DNA of 64,000 nt, from NCBI GenBank assembly GCA_025462645.1, contig JAOAPB010000069.1, positions 158,871 to 222,870 of the forward strand. The letters are read 5' to 3'. This document shows positions 1 through 10,625 of the stretch, piece by piece. The position numbers were made by a program, and so were the translations under genes. The first letter of the stretch is position 1, and each line of letters starts with the position of its first letter. The notes beneath the pieces are model-generated. The model made no database searches, was not told the DNA's origin, and saw only the letters and a program-made list of their open reading frames with translations. Source of the stretch: Edaphobacter sp. (GTDB taxonomy: Bacteria; Acidobacteriota; Terriglobia; Terriglobales; Acidobacteriaceae).

Positions 1-1422
1 GAGATCGGAACGAACTACTTTCAGGAGACGCATCCGCAGAATCTCTTCAAGGAGTGCAGCGATTACTGCGAGATGGTCGGCGTGCCAGAACAGATGCCGC
101 GCGTGCTGGAGATCGCCATGCGGACCGCGATCAACCTGTCCGGTGTCGCGGTCATCGTCATCCCGGGCGATGTATTTACCAAGGACGTTCCCAACGGGAG
201 CTCCGCGCTGCCCATCAGGATGGCTAAGCCAATCGTGCGGCCGAACGACGAGGAGTTGCGCGAGGCCGCCGAGATTCTGAACGCGGGCAAAAAGGTGACG
301 ATCCTGGGCGGGGCCGGATGCAAGGGCGCTCACTCCGAGCTGATGGCCATCGCAGAGGCGCTGAAGTCTCCCATCGTCCACGCCATGCGCGGCAAGGAGT
401 ACATCGAGTACGACAATCCGTTCGATGTCGGTATGACGGGCCTGATCGGATTCAGCTCCGGCTATCATGCCATCGAAGACTGCGATGTCCTGCTTATGCT
501 GGGGACAGACTTCCCCTATCCGCAGTTCTTTCCGACGAAGGCCAAGATCATCCAGATCGACATCCGTGGCCACCAGATCGGCAGACGCACCAGGGTAGAC
601 CTGGGCCTCGTCGGCTCAATCAAAGACACGTTGCCAACGTTGCTCCCGCTGCTCAAAAAGAAGACAGAGCGTAACCATTTAGACGAAAAGATCAAGGACT
701 ACAAGAAGGTCCGCGAAGGTCTGGAAGAGCTCGCCGGCGCAGACAACAACCAGACTCCCATCCATCCGCAATATGTCGCCAGGCTGATCGACCAGCTGGC
801 CAGCGATGACGCGATCTTCACTTGTGACGTTGGAACGCCGACCGTCTGGGCTGCGCGTTATCTGACGATGAATGGCACGCGTCGCCTTCTGGGTTCGTTC
901 TCCCACGGATCGATGGCTGGTGCCGTCCCTCAGGCCATTGGCGCGCAGTCCGTATTTCCTGATCGGCAGGTGATCACGCTCTCCGGTGATGGCGGCCTGG
1001 CCATGATGCTGGGCGATCTGCTGACGTTGCGACAGCTGAAGCTTCCGGTCAAGATGGTCGTCTTCAACAATCGGTCGCTGGCATTCGTCGAACTGGAGAT
1101 GAAGGCTGCGGGAATCGTGAACTACGGAACCGAGCTGGACAATCCCAGCTTCGCTGACCTGGCCAAAGCCCTGGGGATGCATGCCGTTCGCGTAGAGTAT
1201 CCCAATGATCTGGAGTCCGCGCTGCAAACCGCCTTCGCGACCTCTGGTCCAGCACTCGTAGAAGTCATGGTCAATCGGCAGGAGCTGTCCATGCCGCCAA
1301 CGATTACTTTCGAGCAGGCGAAGGGCTTCTCGCTATGGATGGCGAAGAATGTCCTGAGTGGGCGTGGAGACGAGATCGTCGATCTCGCGAAGACAAACGT
1401 GATTCAGAGAATTTTTTCCTAG
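1..1422 (+). CDS. poxB: Pyruvate dehydrogenase (quinone)/pyruvate oxidase, PoxB-like, 5' truncated by window edge
   Basis: Thiamine-diphosphate enzyme predicted to decarboxylate pyruvate to acetate and CO2 and pass electrons to membrane quinone. The frame is open from base 1 (EIGTNYFQETHPQ at the edge), so the start lies upstream; about 473 residues are present against about 570 in E. coli PoxB. The ThDP-binding segment begins with GDGGLAMML and ends in VVFNN, about window residues 328-356. The central FAD/nucleotide-binding region is typical of the POX family. The last 40 residues resemble the PoxB C-terminal lipid-binding tail. Family assignment is strong. Another ThDP enzyme such as acetolactate synthase is less likely because the N-terminal QETHPQxLFxEC signature is PoxB-like. 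Confidence 0.9.
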   Translation, partial: EIGTNYFQETHPQNLFKECSDYCEMVGVPEQMPRVLEIAMRTAINLSGVAVIVIPGDVFTKDVPNGSSALPIRMAKPIVRPNDEELREAAEILNAGKKVTILGGAGCKGAHSELMAIAEALKSPIVHAMRGKEYIEYDNPFDVGMTGLIGFSSGYHAIEDCDVLLMLGTDFPYPQFFPTKAKIIQIDIRGHQIGRRTRVDLGLVGSIKDTLPTLLPLLKKKTERNHLDEKIKDYKKVREGLEELAGADNNQTPIHPQYVARLIDQLASDDAIFTCDVGTPTVWAARYLTMNGTRRLLGSFSHGSMAGAVPQAIGAQSVFPDRQVITLSGDGGLAMMLGDLLTLRQLKLPVKMVVFNNRSLAFVELEMKAAGIVNYGTELDNPSFADLAKALGMHAVRVEYPNDLESALQTAFATSGPALVEVMVNRQELSMPPTITFEQAKGFSLWMAKNVLSGRGDEIVDLAKTNVIQRIFS

Positions 1423-1474
1423 ACCCACCCGAGTATGGTGGACGCCTGACTTGCTTCGGTATCCGGTCAGCGGC

Positions 1475-2644
1475 TCAGCGCTTCCCTTGCAGATGCCACT
1501 GCAGGTTCTCGTCCGAGAGCACCTGCAAGAGCATATTCTCCGGAGGTAGAAAACATTTTGCCAGTATGGGTATTACCGCAGCAAATGGTGAACGGCGCAT
1601 CACGATAAGATCGGTGGATCTTTCGGGAATGAAGGAGTGATTCATCGAGTGCGTGGTTCCACCCTCGAAGTAAAGTCGTGTGGTGCCTTGCAATATCTCA
1701 TGCTCGATCAGATAGGCGCGCATGACTGTGCTGAGAGAATGCTCGGGCAGATCACTGCGATTCATCTGCCAGTGAACCTCCATCCTCGCGTGATGTCTCC
1801 GTCCTGCGACCAGGCTAAGCCACCGCCCGTCCTTATCCCGGATACCCATGAAGAGCGGCGTCTCCAGATCTTTAAGAGAGTCATACCTCCAGCCCGCGAC
1901 GTCATCGGTCACGGCGTACGCACACCCACGGCTCAAGGCGAGAAACTCTGTTCGACCCATCTCTACCACCGGGAAGAAACTACACCCCAATTGTGCCTCG
2001 GCACGGCGGCGGTAATAGCGCAAATGGTTCCTGGTGCGCTGACCCATCTTTGCCAGCGTTGCGTCGAAGGTGCCCTCGAGCGGCAGATAACCCACGATCT
2101 CTCGCTCCCGAGTGGCCCATCGCGAGACGGACGTCGCACTTTGAAGCACGCTTGCGATCGATGGATCGATTGTGGAGGCATCGTGCCGGAAGGAGATGAG
2201 AACGCTCCGCGCACCGAGATCCAGGAGCTTTCGACTGGCAATCATGGCCACCGCCGATCGCAACGATGCCGGGGCAACCAATGTCCTGCGACCAGTAGTG
2301 TCATCGGTGGCGAAGATTCCGATACCGTATCCGGCCGCCTTGTGTTCGTACAGGAGCAAGGCCGCCACTAATCCGTCGGTAGACAGATTCTCCGCAGACT
2401 TTGTCGACGACTCAGAACTCCTGGAGATGAGAATCAGGTAAGGTATTTTTTTGAGCGCACCAAGCTTGGAAAGAAAATACGCCAGATCGTCCATCGCGCC
2501 GATCTGGCCGCAACGGGCGCTCAACTCGACGAGAACCTGTTGCATCTGGAGAATAGGTTCCCGGCCTCGTACGATACGAATGCCGTGCCCTGGCATGTCA
2601 GGTCGAGACTCGGTGAATGGTCTATCCAAGACAGTCGCAGACAT
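1475..2644 (-). CDS. FemAB/GNAT-like acetyltransferase-domain protein
   Basis: A 389-residue protein with a BioF2/FemAB-like acyl-transfer fold: a basic segment RTRNHLRYYRRRAEAQLG about two thirds along, then an LFMGIRDKDGRWLSL strand pair and a conserved HWQMNRSD segment. Such proteins usually transfer amino-acyl or acetyl groups in cell-envelope or exopolysaccharide pathways; the substrate here is unknown. The ATG at 2644 follows an AGGT-type ribosome-binding site. It stands alone, convergent with poxB 52 bases away. No signal peptide or membrane helix is evident. The acyltransferase class is inferred from fold-like patterns, not from a diagnostic motif. Confidence 0.6.
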   Translation of the reverse strand: MSATVLDRPFTESRPDMPGHGIRIVRGREPILQMQQVLVELSARCGQIGAMDDLAYFLSKLGALKKIPYLILISRSSESSTKSAENLSTDGLVAALLLYEHKAAGYGIGIFATDDTTGRRTLVAPASLRSAVAMIASRKLLDLGARSVLISFRHDASTIDPSIASVLQSATSVSRWATREREIVGYLPLEGTFDATLAKMGQRTRNHLRYYRRRAEAQLGCSFFPVVEMGRTEFLALSRGCAYAVTDDVAGWRYDSLKDLETPLFMGIRDKDGRWLSLVAGRRHHARMEVHWQMNRSDLPEHSLSTVMRAYLIEHEILQGTTRLYFEGGTTHSMNHSFIPERSTDLIVMRRSPFAAVIPILAKCFLPPENMLLQVLSDENLQWHLQGKR

Positions 2645-2813
2645 CGAAACCTACCATAGAACTTTAGTTGCCGAATTCCAGGTAAAAGTCATCCGCCGTA
2701 TCAGAAGAAATTTTCCCAATCAAAATAACTCCTGCGCCGCGATTATGCAATTAGCGGAAACCAGAGCTACCAATATAGCTTGGCCTGTTCTACCATACCG
2801 ACCTCGATCTGAT

Positions 2814-3452
2814 CTATAGCGAGCTGGAAACTTGGAGCTTCCGCCGCTCCGTTTCAAGGTAGGTATAACGGATGCGGTGGATGACAGTAATTGTCGAGAA
2901 CAGCGCGAGCACCCACAGAGCGGCAGCCATCACACCCCAGCGATTGAACAACGCACCGAGAATCACACAAACGATCCGCTCGGGACGCTCCATGAAACCC
3001 ACTTTGCACGTGCCGATCAGAGCTTCGGCTCGCGCACGCGTGTAGCTTACCATCAGGCACGCCGTCATCACGAAGGCTACGAGCCCGACATAGAACAGAC
3101 GGTTTCCACGCGCATAGTAGACCAGCAGACCAAAGAAGATCGCTACATCCGAGTAGCGGTCCATCACGGAATCAAAGAACGCTCCGAACACTGAGACCTG
3201 GCCCGTCTGCCGTGCAACGCGACCGTCCACCATGTCAAAGATGCCAGCACCGATAATAATCAGCCCGGCATAGAGGAACATGCGGTTGGCATTGCTGCCT
3301 CGGGCGAAGCCGAAGAACAGGGCCGCAATGATGTTAATGACCAGGCCAATGAAGGTAAGCGCGTTCGGCGAAATACGGGTTAGTGCAAGACCGTTGACGA
3401 TCTTCTGCAGGAGCCAACCGCTGCCTTTGCCGAATGCGCTTGTCCAGGTCAA
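2814..3452 (-). CDS. CDP-alcohol phosphatidyltransferase family membrane protein
   Basis: Integral membrane enzyme that condenses a CDP-activated lipid with an alcohol such as glycerol-phosphate or inositol-phosphate. The 212-residue protein carries the complete family motif D-x2-DG-x2-AR-x8-G-x3-D-x3-D, visible as DMVDGRVAR followed by GAFFDSVMDRYSD at about residues 70-98, with hydrophobic helices around it. The start is a TTG at 3452 preceded by GAGG with 7-base spacing. The alcohol acceptor cannot be read from the sequence; PgsA-like or phosphatidylinositol-phosphate-synthase-like roles are both possible. It is separated from the next gene (greA) by 74 bases on the same strand. Confidence 0.85.
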   Translation of the reverse strand: MTWTSAFGKGSGWLLQKIVNGLALTRISPNALTFIGLVINIIAALFFGFARGSNANRMFLYAGLIIIGAGIFDMVDGRVARQTGQVSVFGAFFDSVMDRYSDVAIFFGLLVYYARGNRLFYVGLVAFVMTACLMVSYTRARAEALIGTCKVGFMERPERIVCVILGALFNRWGVMAAALWVLALFSTITVIHRIRYTYLETERRKLQVSSSL

Positions 3453-3526
3453 ACCCTTACCTCAGGGGCCTACTTGCCCCGCTCTGCCGCCCCTTTGGAT
3501 CACACGGTTGCAGCCGCGCCTTGGAC

Positions 3527-4000
3527 CTATTCAGCGCCGTCGTGAATAGTAACTAACTTCAGCACTTCAAGATCGCGCTTGCCATTGGGTGTGACAACGG
3601 TGGCCGTGTCCCCGACTTTTTTGCCCAGCAGCGCGCGGCCAATCGGTGAGGTCGTTGAGATCAGTCCTTGGGCTACGTCCGACTCTTCGCTCGTCACCAG
3701 CTTGTACTTGATCTCCTCGTCCTTGCTTGAGTCGAAGACCGTGACCGTGGCGCCAAAGCCCACTTTATCGTGCGGGATATTGACCAGATTGACCATGGCC
3801 AACTCTCCCATGCGCTTCTTCAACTGCCCAAGCCTCGCATTTACAAAGACTTGACGCTGTTTCGCCATATGGTATTCGGCGTTTTCGCTAAGGTCGCCCA
3901 GTGCGACGGCCTTCTTGATCTCCGCAGGAAGCTCGGTCGTCAGTTCGTGTTCGAGCAGCTTAATCTCTTCTTCGAGCCTTTTCTTTACTTGTTCTGGCAT
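3527..4000 (-). CDS. greA: Transcription elongation factor GreA
   Basis: Binds the RNA polymerase secondary channel and stimulates cleavage of backtracked transcripts. The 157-residue product matches the usual 158. It has an N-terminal coiled-coil hairpin (EEEIKLLEHELTTELPAEI, with acidic GDLSENAEYH at the tip) and a C-terminal FKBP-like domain ending in SPIGRALLGKKVGD. The frame stays open upstream to 4147, but the ATG at 4000 is chosen because it gives the family length and has GGAAGG five bases upstream. It diverges from mltG. Confidence 0.95.
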   Translation of the reverse strand: MPEQVKKRLEEEIKLLEHELTTELPAEIKKAVALGDLSENAEYHMAKQRQVFVNARLGQLKKRMGELAMVNLVNIPHDKVGFGATVTVFDSSKDEEIKYKLVTSEESDVAQGLISTTSPIGRALLGKKVGDTATVVTPNGKRDLEVLKLVTIHDGAE

Positions 4001-4380
4001 GGGGCCTTCCGGATGATACTGGCATGCTCGCAAGACTTTCGTGCGGCAGCACGTTGAAGTGAAAACATGATTATACGATGCAGAGGTGCCAAAGGCGTGT
4101 TGGCAGCCCCTTCCGCTGCGATCTCTATTTGCCTGGAATGCGCTCAAGACGAGGGCATAGCTTGCCCAAGCCTCATAAACGACTGCAAGATAAGGTCTCC
4201 GCCGCCCTGGTCGATTGTGCCGACACTACGGTCTCCGACATCCAATTCTAGAATGCGCGGACCAGACCCTCGGTGCGATCCTGGCACCCACCCTGGTTCT
4301 CGCGAGAGGATCGGCTCTGCCTGCATAGTTCGAGTGTATTGTGTGCACCGTAAAATGGTTTGGATAAGGAGGCGTGGATT

Positions 4381-5373
4381 TTGAAGTTTCTCGGGACCCT
4401 GTTGTTGCTCGTCCTCGTCGCCGTGGCTGTCGCCGGTTATGTAATTTATATCCCGTTCGGCCCTAACGCCGAGACCTTTGTCGATATCACACCAGGCACC
4501 GGAACCCAGGCCATCGGCGCGCAACTGGAGAAGAGCGGGGTCATCCGCAATAAATATGGGTTCGATCTTCTGCGTGAGCTGAAGGGCGGCACGCTGAAGG
4601 CCGGAGAGTACCGCTTCGACCATCCAGCCCCCATGACGGAGGTCTACGCCCGGTTGGTCAAGGGAGACGTTTATACCCGCGCCCTCACCATCCCCGAAGG
4701 CTACAACATCTTCGACATCGCCCAGGCCGTCGAGGCCGCCGGGCTAGGCTCCCGTGATGCCTTTTTATCAGCCGAGCGGCAACACATCGAATTAATTGAA
4801 GAATGGAGATCTCCCACCACCGGGCGACCCGAATCGCTCGAAGGCTACCTCTTCCCTGACACCTACCACTTCTCCCGTCATACCACCCCCGAGCAGATGC
4901 TTACTGCTATGGTGCGGCGCTTCCGACAGGTCAGCACCCAGCTCGGCATCACGGGGGACGTCGCACGGACGGTCATCATGGCCTCGTTGGTGGAAAAAGA
5001 GGTCAGCCAGGATGCGGAGCGGCCCTTGGTCGCCGGAGTCTTCGTCAACCGGCTTGCTCAGGGAATGCCCCTGGCTACCGACCCGACAGTCATCTACGCT
5101 GCCATATTGGAAAACCGGTGGCGCGGCACCATCTATGCCTCCGACCTGCAATCACCGTCGCCCTACAACACTTACAAGCATGCCGGCCTGCCACCGGGAC
5201 CAATCTGCAATCCAGGCACGGCGGCACTTAAGGCAGCTATCGCTCCCGCGAAGACCGATTACCTTTATTTTGTGAGTGATGCGGCCGGTCATAGCCGCTT
5301 TTCCGCTGGACTCAAGGAACACGCAGAACAGGTTCAGGCCTATCGCCAGATGCAGAAGACACAACAGCGCTGA
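4381..5373 (+). CDS. mltG: Endolytic murein transglycosylase MltG
   Basis: Inner-membrane YceG-family enzyme that cuts nascent glycan strands. A single N-terminal transmembrane helix follows the start, then a LysM-like region (TIPEGYNIFDIAQAVEAAGL). The catalytic domain contains ASLVEKEV, with the conserved glutamate, and YNTYKHAGLPPGPICNPG, both hallmark MltG motifs. The TTG at 4381 is preferred over the in-frame TTG at 4360 because AAGGAGG lies eight bases upstream of it. That gives 330 residues, close to the family norm. The next gene, a lipoprotein, follows after 121 bases on the same strand. Confidence 0.93.
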   Translation: MKFLGTLLLLVLVAVAVAGYVIYIPFGPNAETFVDITPGTGTQAIGAQLEKSGVIRNKYGFDLLRELKGGTLKAGEYRFDHPAPMTEVYARLVKGDVYTRALTIPEGYNIFDIAQAVEAAGLGSRDAFLSAERQHIELIEEWRSPTTGRPESLEGYLFPDTYHFSRHTTPEQMLTAMVRRFRQVSTQLGITGDVARTVIMASLVEKEVSQDAERPLVAGVFVNRLAQGMPLATDPTVIYAAILENRWRGTIYASDLQSPSPYNTYKHAGLPPGPICNPGTAALKAAIAPAKTDYLYFVSDAAGHSRFSAGLKEHAEQVQAYRQMQKTQQR

Positions 5374-5494
5374 CTTTGTTACAAATCAGCGAAGCGGTAT
5401 GCCATCTAATGCATCTAAACAAGATCGTTTGGAAAATCTTGTCCGATCCGTACGGTTATAGCTACGTGGGCTGTACGCCTGGAGATAGATATAC

Positions 5495-6391
5495 TTGAAG
5501 TTTGTGTTAATAAAGATACGACAAGCGTTGGCCATTGGATTGATCGGGATGGCGCCAGCGTTGACTGGATGCCTGTCGCATACGCGCATTGTGCCTAAGA
5601 CTCGGCTAGCCGATGTCGTTATGAGTACCTCGCTCGACGTGATGTCGAGGCAGCTCAACTCGCGTTACGAAGCTATCCAGTCGATGAATGCTTCCGTCTC
5701 GGTTATGGCGACGACTGGCGGTGGCCTTCAGGGCAAAGAAAAGGACTATACAAGCCTGAGCGGCTACATCTTCATGCGCAAACCCGAGAATCTTCGGGTT
5801 CTTCTGCGTGTGCCTGTGCTCGGATCGACGGCCGTGGATATGGTCAGCGATGGCAAGACCTTCAAACTGGTGATCCCTCCCAGGAACAGGGCCATCGAGG
5901 GGACCGATGAGGTGACGACACCCTCCAAAAACGGACTCGAGAATCTGAGACCGTCGGTCTTCTTCGATTCCATGTTCGTGCGTGGACAAGGGCCCAATCA
6001 GATTCTCTCGATGACGACCGACACGCGTGTAATCGAAAGCGGCAAGAAGAAGAAGGATCTTATCGAGGAGCCCGCCTACGACCTTCAGATCCTGGCGCAG
6101 CCCGAAGGCCAGATCGTCCGCACCCTCCGCGTGGTCCACATCAACAGCACCGACCTGTTGCCTTACCAACAGGACATCTACGATAAGAACGGGCAAGTCG
6201 TTACCAAGGCCTTCTACAGCAACTATGAGCTGTACGGCGACATACCCTTTCCCATGATCATCCAGATCGTAAGACCGCGTGACCACTACAGCCTGACCGT
6301 GACGATCACGAAGCTGACCCTGAACCAGAAGCTCGAAGACGACCAATTCGAACTGAAGATCCCCGATAGTATGTTCGTGGAACACAAATAG
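5495..6391 (+). CDS. Outer-membrane lipoprotein with LolA/LolB-like fold (DUF4292-like)
   Basis: A 298-residue predicted lipoprotein with signal LALIGLIGMAPALTGC-type architecture and a clear lipobox (LTGC at about residues 23-26). The body alternates beta strands such as LSGYIFMRKPENLRVLLRVP and DMVSDGKTFKLVIPPRN, as in LolA/LolB-like or DUF4292 proteins that bind lipid acyl chains. The start is a TTG at 5495 with GGAG ten bases upstream. Its position after mltG suggests envelope biogenesis, but a specific role in lipoprotein or lipid transport is inference. Confidence 0.7.
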   Translation: MKFVLIKIRQALAIGLIGMAPALTGCLSHTRIVPKTRLADVVMSTSLDVMSRQLNSRYEAIQSMNASVSVMATTGGGLQGKEKDYTSLSGYIFMRKPENLRVLLRVPVLGSTAVDMVSDGKTFKLVIPPRNRAIEGTDEVTTPSKNGLENLRPSVFFDSMFVRGQGPNQILSMTTDTRVIESGKKKKDLIEEPAYDLQILAQPEGQIVRTLRVVHINSTDLLPYQQDIYDKNGQVVTKAFYSNYELYGDIPFPMIIQIVRPRDHYSLTVTITKLTLNQKLEDDQFELKIPDSMFVEHK

Positions 6392-6858
6392 GGCGATCAG
6401 GCTCAGTAGATTGTCGTTCGCCCAAAGCATGAATCAACGCGTTATCGAGGTCAATGCATGCATGGCGTGGACAGGCTCTCGACATCGCAAAGAAACCGCC
6501 GGTTGCACTCGTAGGCTGCCGTCCTTAGGCAAAGGAGGGCAGCGTATCCGAATAGTCCCTCCCAGATGAGTCGAGTTTGGCGCAACCGGCCTTTGCACGG
6601 TTGAAAAGCTAGAGGCTGTAATGAACTTTGCGAACTGGCCTGCGCCTCAACCATTGTGTCTTTTGCTGGTTGACGGCAGTTGTTGTCCTATGCCCCTGAG
6701 CCCGACTCCCTGTTTTTCCTGTCAAGCCCCCGCACCCGAAACTAATACGCAGCTCCGCACGCAAATAAAACAAAAACAAGACCTTAGCCTCCAAAAATGA
6801 TCTTCCGCAAAGTGGCATATTAGTTTTACTCAATCGGCTATAGTTAATACAGAGTCAG

Positions 6859-6890
6859 AAAAGCCCCGGCCACCACCGGAGCTTTTTCTC
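6859..6890. terminator. Bidirectional Rho-independent terminator-like hairpin
   Basis: AAAGCCCCGG and CCGGAGCTTT arms flank a six-base loop, with a run of T after the 3' arm (CTTTTTCTCTTT) and a shorter one on the other strand. It lies between the convergent lipoprotein gene (ending 6391) and the receptor gene (ending 7064), so it could stop transcription from both sides. Confidence 0.6.
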
Positions 6891-7002
6891 TTTAAACCAA
6901 TAAACCTTTTAGAAAGACGACTTTAGCCGTAACCACTTTAGAATGACGAATTTGCAGCGAAAGATTCGCTTAAGTCACTGAATTAAGATCACTTGCAGTC
7001 AA

Positions 7003-7030
7003 AGTACCCCCCGGGGGGGAGGGGGGTACT
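7003..7030. repeat. Homopolymeric G/C palindrome downstream of receptor gene
   Basis: AGTACCCCCC and GGGGGGTACT form a perfect 10-bp inverted repeat around an eight-base loop that is itself seven G and an A. It lies 34 bases past the stop of the receptor gene. It may act as part of its terminator or as a slippery/structured site; function is not known. Confidence 0.7.
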
Positions 7031-7063
7031 AAGGGAAGCAGTGATCGTAGTTCATAACAAGCT

Positions 7064-10000
7064 CTAGAACTCGTACTTGAGCGCAAACTGCACAAGTCGG
7101 GGTTGGTAGGAAGGTAGTGTGGAGGTAAGCGCACCAAAAGTGGCGGTCGTCGTGATAGAGGTTGTGGGATTAGAGAAGCTTGCCTGGTTCGCGATGTTGA
7201 ATGCCTCCGCACGAAACTGCAGCTTAGTCTCCCGGTAGACGGTGAAGTCCTTGAAGGCCGACATATCCAGGTGACGGAAGTGCGGACCATGGTATGGGTT
7301 CCGGCGCTCGTTGCCGAGAGTGCCGCTTGGCTGCACCGCGAACGCTGAAGCATTGAAGAACTGCAAATTAGTAGAAATCGGAGTGATGTTCTTGAACGGA
7401 TCGCCGACAACGTTGGGCCGATCCGCTGAGCCGTTCGGGCTGGTGTTACTAATGTTCGAGCCATTCAACACCGTGAACGGCAATCCGGTCGACCAGAGGT
7501 TGAGTACATTCAAGTGCCATCCAGCTTCCAGGGCCCTGCGGAAGCCTGCCGTCCCCTTGCCGAAGGGCAGGGCATAGTTGCCCGTGACAATGACACGGTT
7601 CCGGATGTCGAGATCGCCGTTGCCATAGTCGTCGGAGCTCTGGGTTGCGAGGATCTGGCCAACGCCGTTTCCGCTTTGTCCGTTGATATTCGGAGCGTTA
7701 TCGAGGAGGTGGGCCCAGGTGGTGTTCACGTTGAAACCGAGACCGTTCGAGTAACGACGCTCAAAGCTGGCCTGCAGCGAATGGTACGACGACGCACCTT
7801 TGCTAAGGGTTTGGGCGATCGTGGTGACGTTGGGTAGCTGAGAGGCATATCTGCGCAAAGCCTGGCTGCCGGTGGTGTTCAGCGGAGCACGATTAATGTC
7901 GAACCCGGTAGAAAGTCTGCGGCCAACGGCTCCCACGTACGACACTGTCAGGGTGTTGCCGCTGAAGTCCTTCTGAACCGTAAGGTTGAATTGTTCCAGG
8001 TAGCCCGATTTGAAATTGAAGTCGATGGTGGCCGGAATGGAGCCGACAATACCAGCGCCCACCGTGTTCGGGTTCTGATTAGGAAGCGGCATGCCGTTAT
8101 TGAACCGCGTATAGGCCTTTTGGCAGCCGCTCGTCCCCGCCGCAGCCTGAACGGAAGAGCAGTTCCCGTAAATGGAGATGTTCGGTGTGTTCTTTAGATT
8201 TGTGGGTGACTGATAGTTACTCGGGAAGAAGGCCAGACCGAAGCCTCCACGAATCACCGTCCCGCGTCCGGGCGAATAGGCAAAGCCCATGCGGGGAGCA
8301 AGGTTCGTGTAGTCGGTTTTAACACCTGCCGTACGTCCGACACCGTTGACGCCGGCCTGGATGATGGTTGCCGTCGCTGGATCAAAGTTGGAGATGTGGT
8401 TGTTCTTCTCCGTGAAGGGCGTATAGACATCGTAGCGGATGCCGAGATTCAGCGTCATGCTGGAAGCAATGTGCCAGTCATCCTGCACATAGACGCTCGG
8501 CTCCCAGGTCTGGTAGTAGGGCGGAAACAGGTTGTTGTTCCGAGTGGCTGCGGAGAAGATACCCTCAAGCAAGCCGGGAGCACCCGTACGGAAGGTCCAG
8601 CTGCCTTCACCCTGATTGTCCTGAATGTTGAGCGCGATGCGTCGGATGAGCGCTGCGCCCATGCGAACGCTGTGGTTGCCATGGCTATAGATCACGTTGC
8701 CGTTGATCTGGAAGGTGTTGTCCTTGTCCTGCAGCGGCACGAAGTTGCTGCCGTTACCCAGGCCGATGAGACCCGTAGGTAGAGCAAGCGCCAGACCCGA
8801 GGTGAGTTGGCTGACGTTCACATTCGGCTGTCCGAACTTCGTGTTGGGATTGTTGTTGTAGTTCAGTGGGTATGATGCGTTGTTGATGTACGTCCAGGCG
8901 GCACCGAATATTGTGAGCAGGTTCGGTGTGAACGTGTGCGTATAGACCAGTGAAGCATTCCGTGCCAATTGAGGTGACGATCCAAAACCATTGCCAGTTT
9001 GAGGATCGACGGGGAAACCGTTCGCGTTCGAGATGGGCAGCGCCCCGGGCGAAAGGGTGAAGACATCATTGATGATGTATTTCGCGAAAAGAAGATTGGA
9101 CTGATTGAAGTGATAGTCCACACGGACGTCATACACCGTGGAATATTGCTCGTTGTTGCGGACGCCTACGTACCCATTGGTGCCGGTGTTGGGCGCTGGA
9201 TACAATTTGAAGTACTGCAGACCAACTGAGTCAATAAAGCCGGCAGGAATGATATTGCTTGGAACTGGAGTTCGAAGGTATTGCGAAGCTCCTGCGTACC
9301 CGTTGAGACCGGTCACATGCGTAGGATCTGGATCGTAGACACAGCCTGTCGTTTGCGTCTGCGTAGGATCGGCGACGCTAGCGGCGATATTGACGCATCC
9401 ACTCTTCGAACCGTCTATTTGGGTAATGGTTCCGGCGGGGATGTTCTGCGAGAAGTCACCCGGATGTTGCTGCTGATAGAGGGTAGGCACGGTCAAGGAA
9501 CTCGGCAGACCGCCACGAATCTGACGGAAGAACTCCGCATCTCCATAGAAGAAAGCCTTGTCCTTGAAGATGGGGCCACCGAGGCTGCCACCGAACTGGT
9601 TCTGCCGCAGGCGTGGCTTCGGAGCATGTGCGCCGAACTGATATGCGTAGGCGTTCAGCTTGTCATTCCGGAAGAACTCGTAGAGTGATCCGTGGAATCT
9701 GTTTGTACCGCTCTTGGTAATGACGTTGATGAGAGCTCCACCCGCGCGGCCACCATCGGCTGAAAAAGTATTCGTCAGGATGCGTACTTCCTGAATGGAA
9801 TCGATGGCCGGACGCACGCCGATCGTTCCGATGACGCGCTCATTGTTGTCCAGGCCGTCTACCAATTGGTCGTTAAGCACTTCGGACTGTCCATTGATCG
9901 ATACCGATGATGTCGGCCGCCTATCGTCAGGGCGTGTACCGCTGCTGATGCTGTTGGGTGCACCTTCCGCTGCGCCTGGGATGATCTGCGCCAGGTTGAT

Positions 10001-10540
10001 GAAGTTACGGCCATTCAGTGGCAGATCCTGCACAGCGCGCTCTGTGACATTGCTACCGATAGAAGAGGCATCGGTTTGCAGCACGGGCGCTACCGTCGTA
10101 ATTTCCAATACTTCGTTTGCGCGTCCAATGGCCAGAGCGACGTCGGTGCGGCGTCGATCACCGGCGGAGACTGCCAAATTCGGTACGCTTGCGGTCTGAA
10201 AGCCCTGTAGCTTAATGGTGATGGAATACGATCCAGGGTTGAGGTTGGGCACCGTGTAGGCGCCTGAATCGGTCGTATGCACGGTAACAACGACGTTAGT
10301 CTGCAGACTGGTAACCGTGACGTCCGCTCCCGACACCATAGCGCCTGACGGGTCGGTCACCGTACCAAGAATGGTTGCCGTCGTGTCCTGTGCGATGACG
10401 GTTCTCAGCCCTCCAACGAGTAGCGTGGCTGCTAACAGAAAGTACGAAAGGAAGGGATACTGCGGGGTACTCCTTTTTTGAGATAGCATTCCAATGGACT
10501 CTTGCGCGATCTTTATTGGCCTGAAATCATTCAGTTTCAT
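7064..10540 (-). CDS. Oar-like TonB-dependent receptor with carboxypeptidase-regulatory domain (receptor 1)
   Basis: Outer-membrane beta-barrel predicted to import polymer fragments or siderophore-like ligands using TonB energy. The signal peptide ([15 protein letters not shown]) ends near AQDTTATI. A carboxypeptidase-regulatory Ig-like domain follows ([21 protein letters not shown]), then a plug-like segment with [11 protein letters not shown] and a long barrel ending in the aromatic terminus KYEF. It is about 1158 residues. The ATG at 10540 is chosen because GAGGG lies seven bases upstream; an ATG two codons earlier and one at 10489 are alternatives. It is monocistronic, and the substrate is unknown. 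Confidence 0.88.
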   Translation of the reverse strand: MKLNDFRPIKIAQESIGMLSQKRSTPQYPFLSYFLLAATLLVGGLRTVIAQDTTATILGTVTDPSGAMVSGADVTVTSLQTNVVVTVHTTDSGAYTVPNLNPGSYSITIKLQGFQTASVPNLAVSAGDRRRTDVALAIGRANEVLEITTVAPVLQTDASSIGSNVTERAVQDLPLNGRNFINLAQIIPGAAEGAPNSISSGTRPDDRRPTSSVSINGQSEVLNDQLVDGLDNNERVIGTIGVRPAIDSIQEVRILTNTFSADGGRAGGALINVITKSGTNRFHGSLYEFFRNDKLNAYAYQFGAHAPKPRLRQNQFGGSLGGPIFKDKAFFYGDAEFFRQIRGGLPSSLTVPTLYQQQHPGDFSQNIPAGTITQIDGSKSGCVNIAASVADPTQTQTTGCVYDPDPTHVTGLNGYAGASQYLRTPVPSNIIPAGFIDSVGLQYFKLYPAPNTGTNGYVGVRNNEQYSTVYDVRVDYHFNQSNLLFAKYIINDVFTLSPGALPISNANGFPVDPQTGNGFGSSPQLARNASLVYTHTFTPNLLTIFGAAWTYINNASYPLNYNNNPNTKFGQPNVNVSQLTSGLALALPTGLIGLGNGSNFVPLQDKDNTFQINGNVIYSHGNHSVRMGAALIRRIALNIQDNQGEGSWTFRTGAPGLLEGIFSAATRNNNLFPPYYQTWEPSVYVQDDWHIASSMTLNLGIRYDVYTPFTEKNNHISNFDPATATIIQAGVNGVGRTAGVKTDYTNLAPRMGFAYSPGRGTVIRGGFGLAFFPSNYQSPTNLKNTPNISIYGNCSSVQAAAGTSGCQKAYTRFNNGMPLPNQNPNTVGAGIVGSIPATIDFNFKSGYLEQFNLTVQKDFSGNTLTVSYVGAVGRRLSTGFDINRAPLNTTGSQALRRYASQLPNVTTIAQTLSKGASSYHSLQASFERRYSNGLGFNVNTTWAHLLDNAPNINGQSGNGVGQILATQSSDDYGNGDLDIRNRVIVTGNYALPFGKGTAGFRRALEAGWHLNVLNLWSTGLPFTVLNGSNISNTSPNGSADRPNVVGDPFKNITPISTNLQFFNASAFAVQPSGTLGNERRNPYHGPHFRHLDMSAFKDFTVYRETKLQFRAEAFNIANQASFSNPTTSITTTATFGALTSTLPSYQPRLVQFALKYEF

Positions 10541-10625
10541 TAACATCCCTCACCGAGCGAAGTTTCTTGACGAGCATCTGAACATCTGGCGCTCCGCTTA
10601 GCAAGCAAGAATTAACTTAAATATT

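Larger units (their letters stand above)
6392..7063. other. Noncoding interval between lipoprotein gene and first Oar-like receptor
   Basis: No credible gene. Short ORFs here have no ribosome-binding sites or recognisable products. The interval holds a near-perfect 11-bp stem at 6516-6542, a bidirectional terminator-like hairpin at 6859-6885 and the G/C homopolymer palindrome at 7003-7030. Confidence 0.6.
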
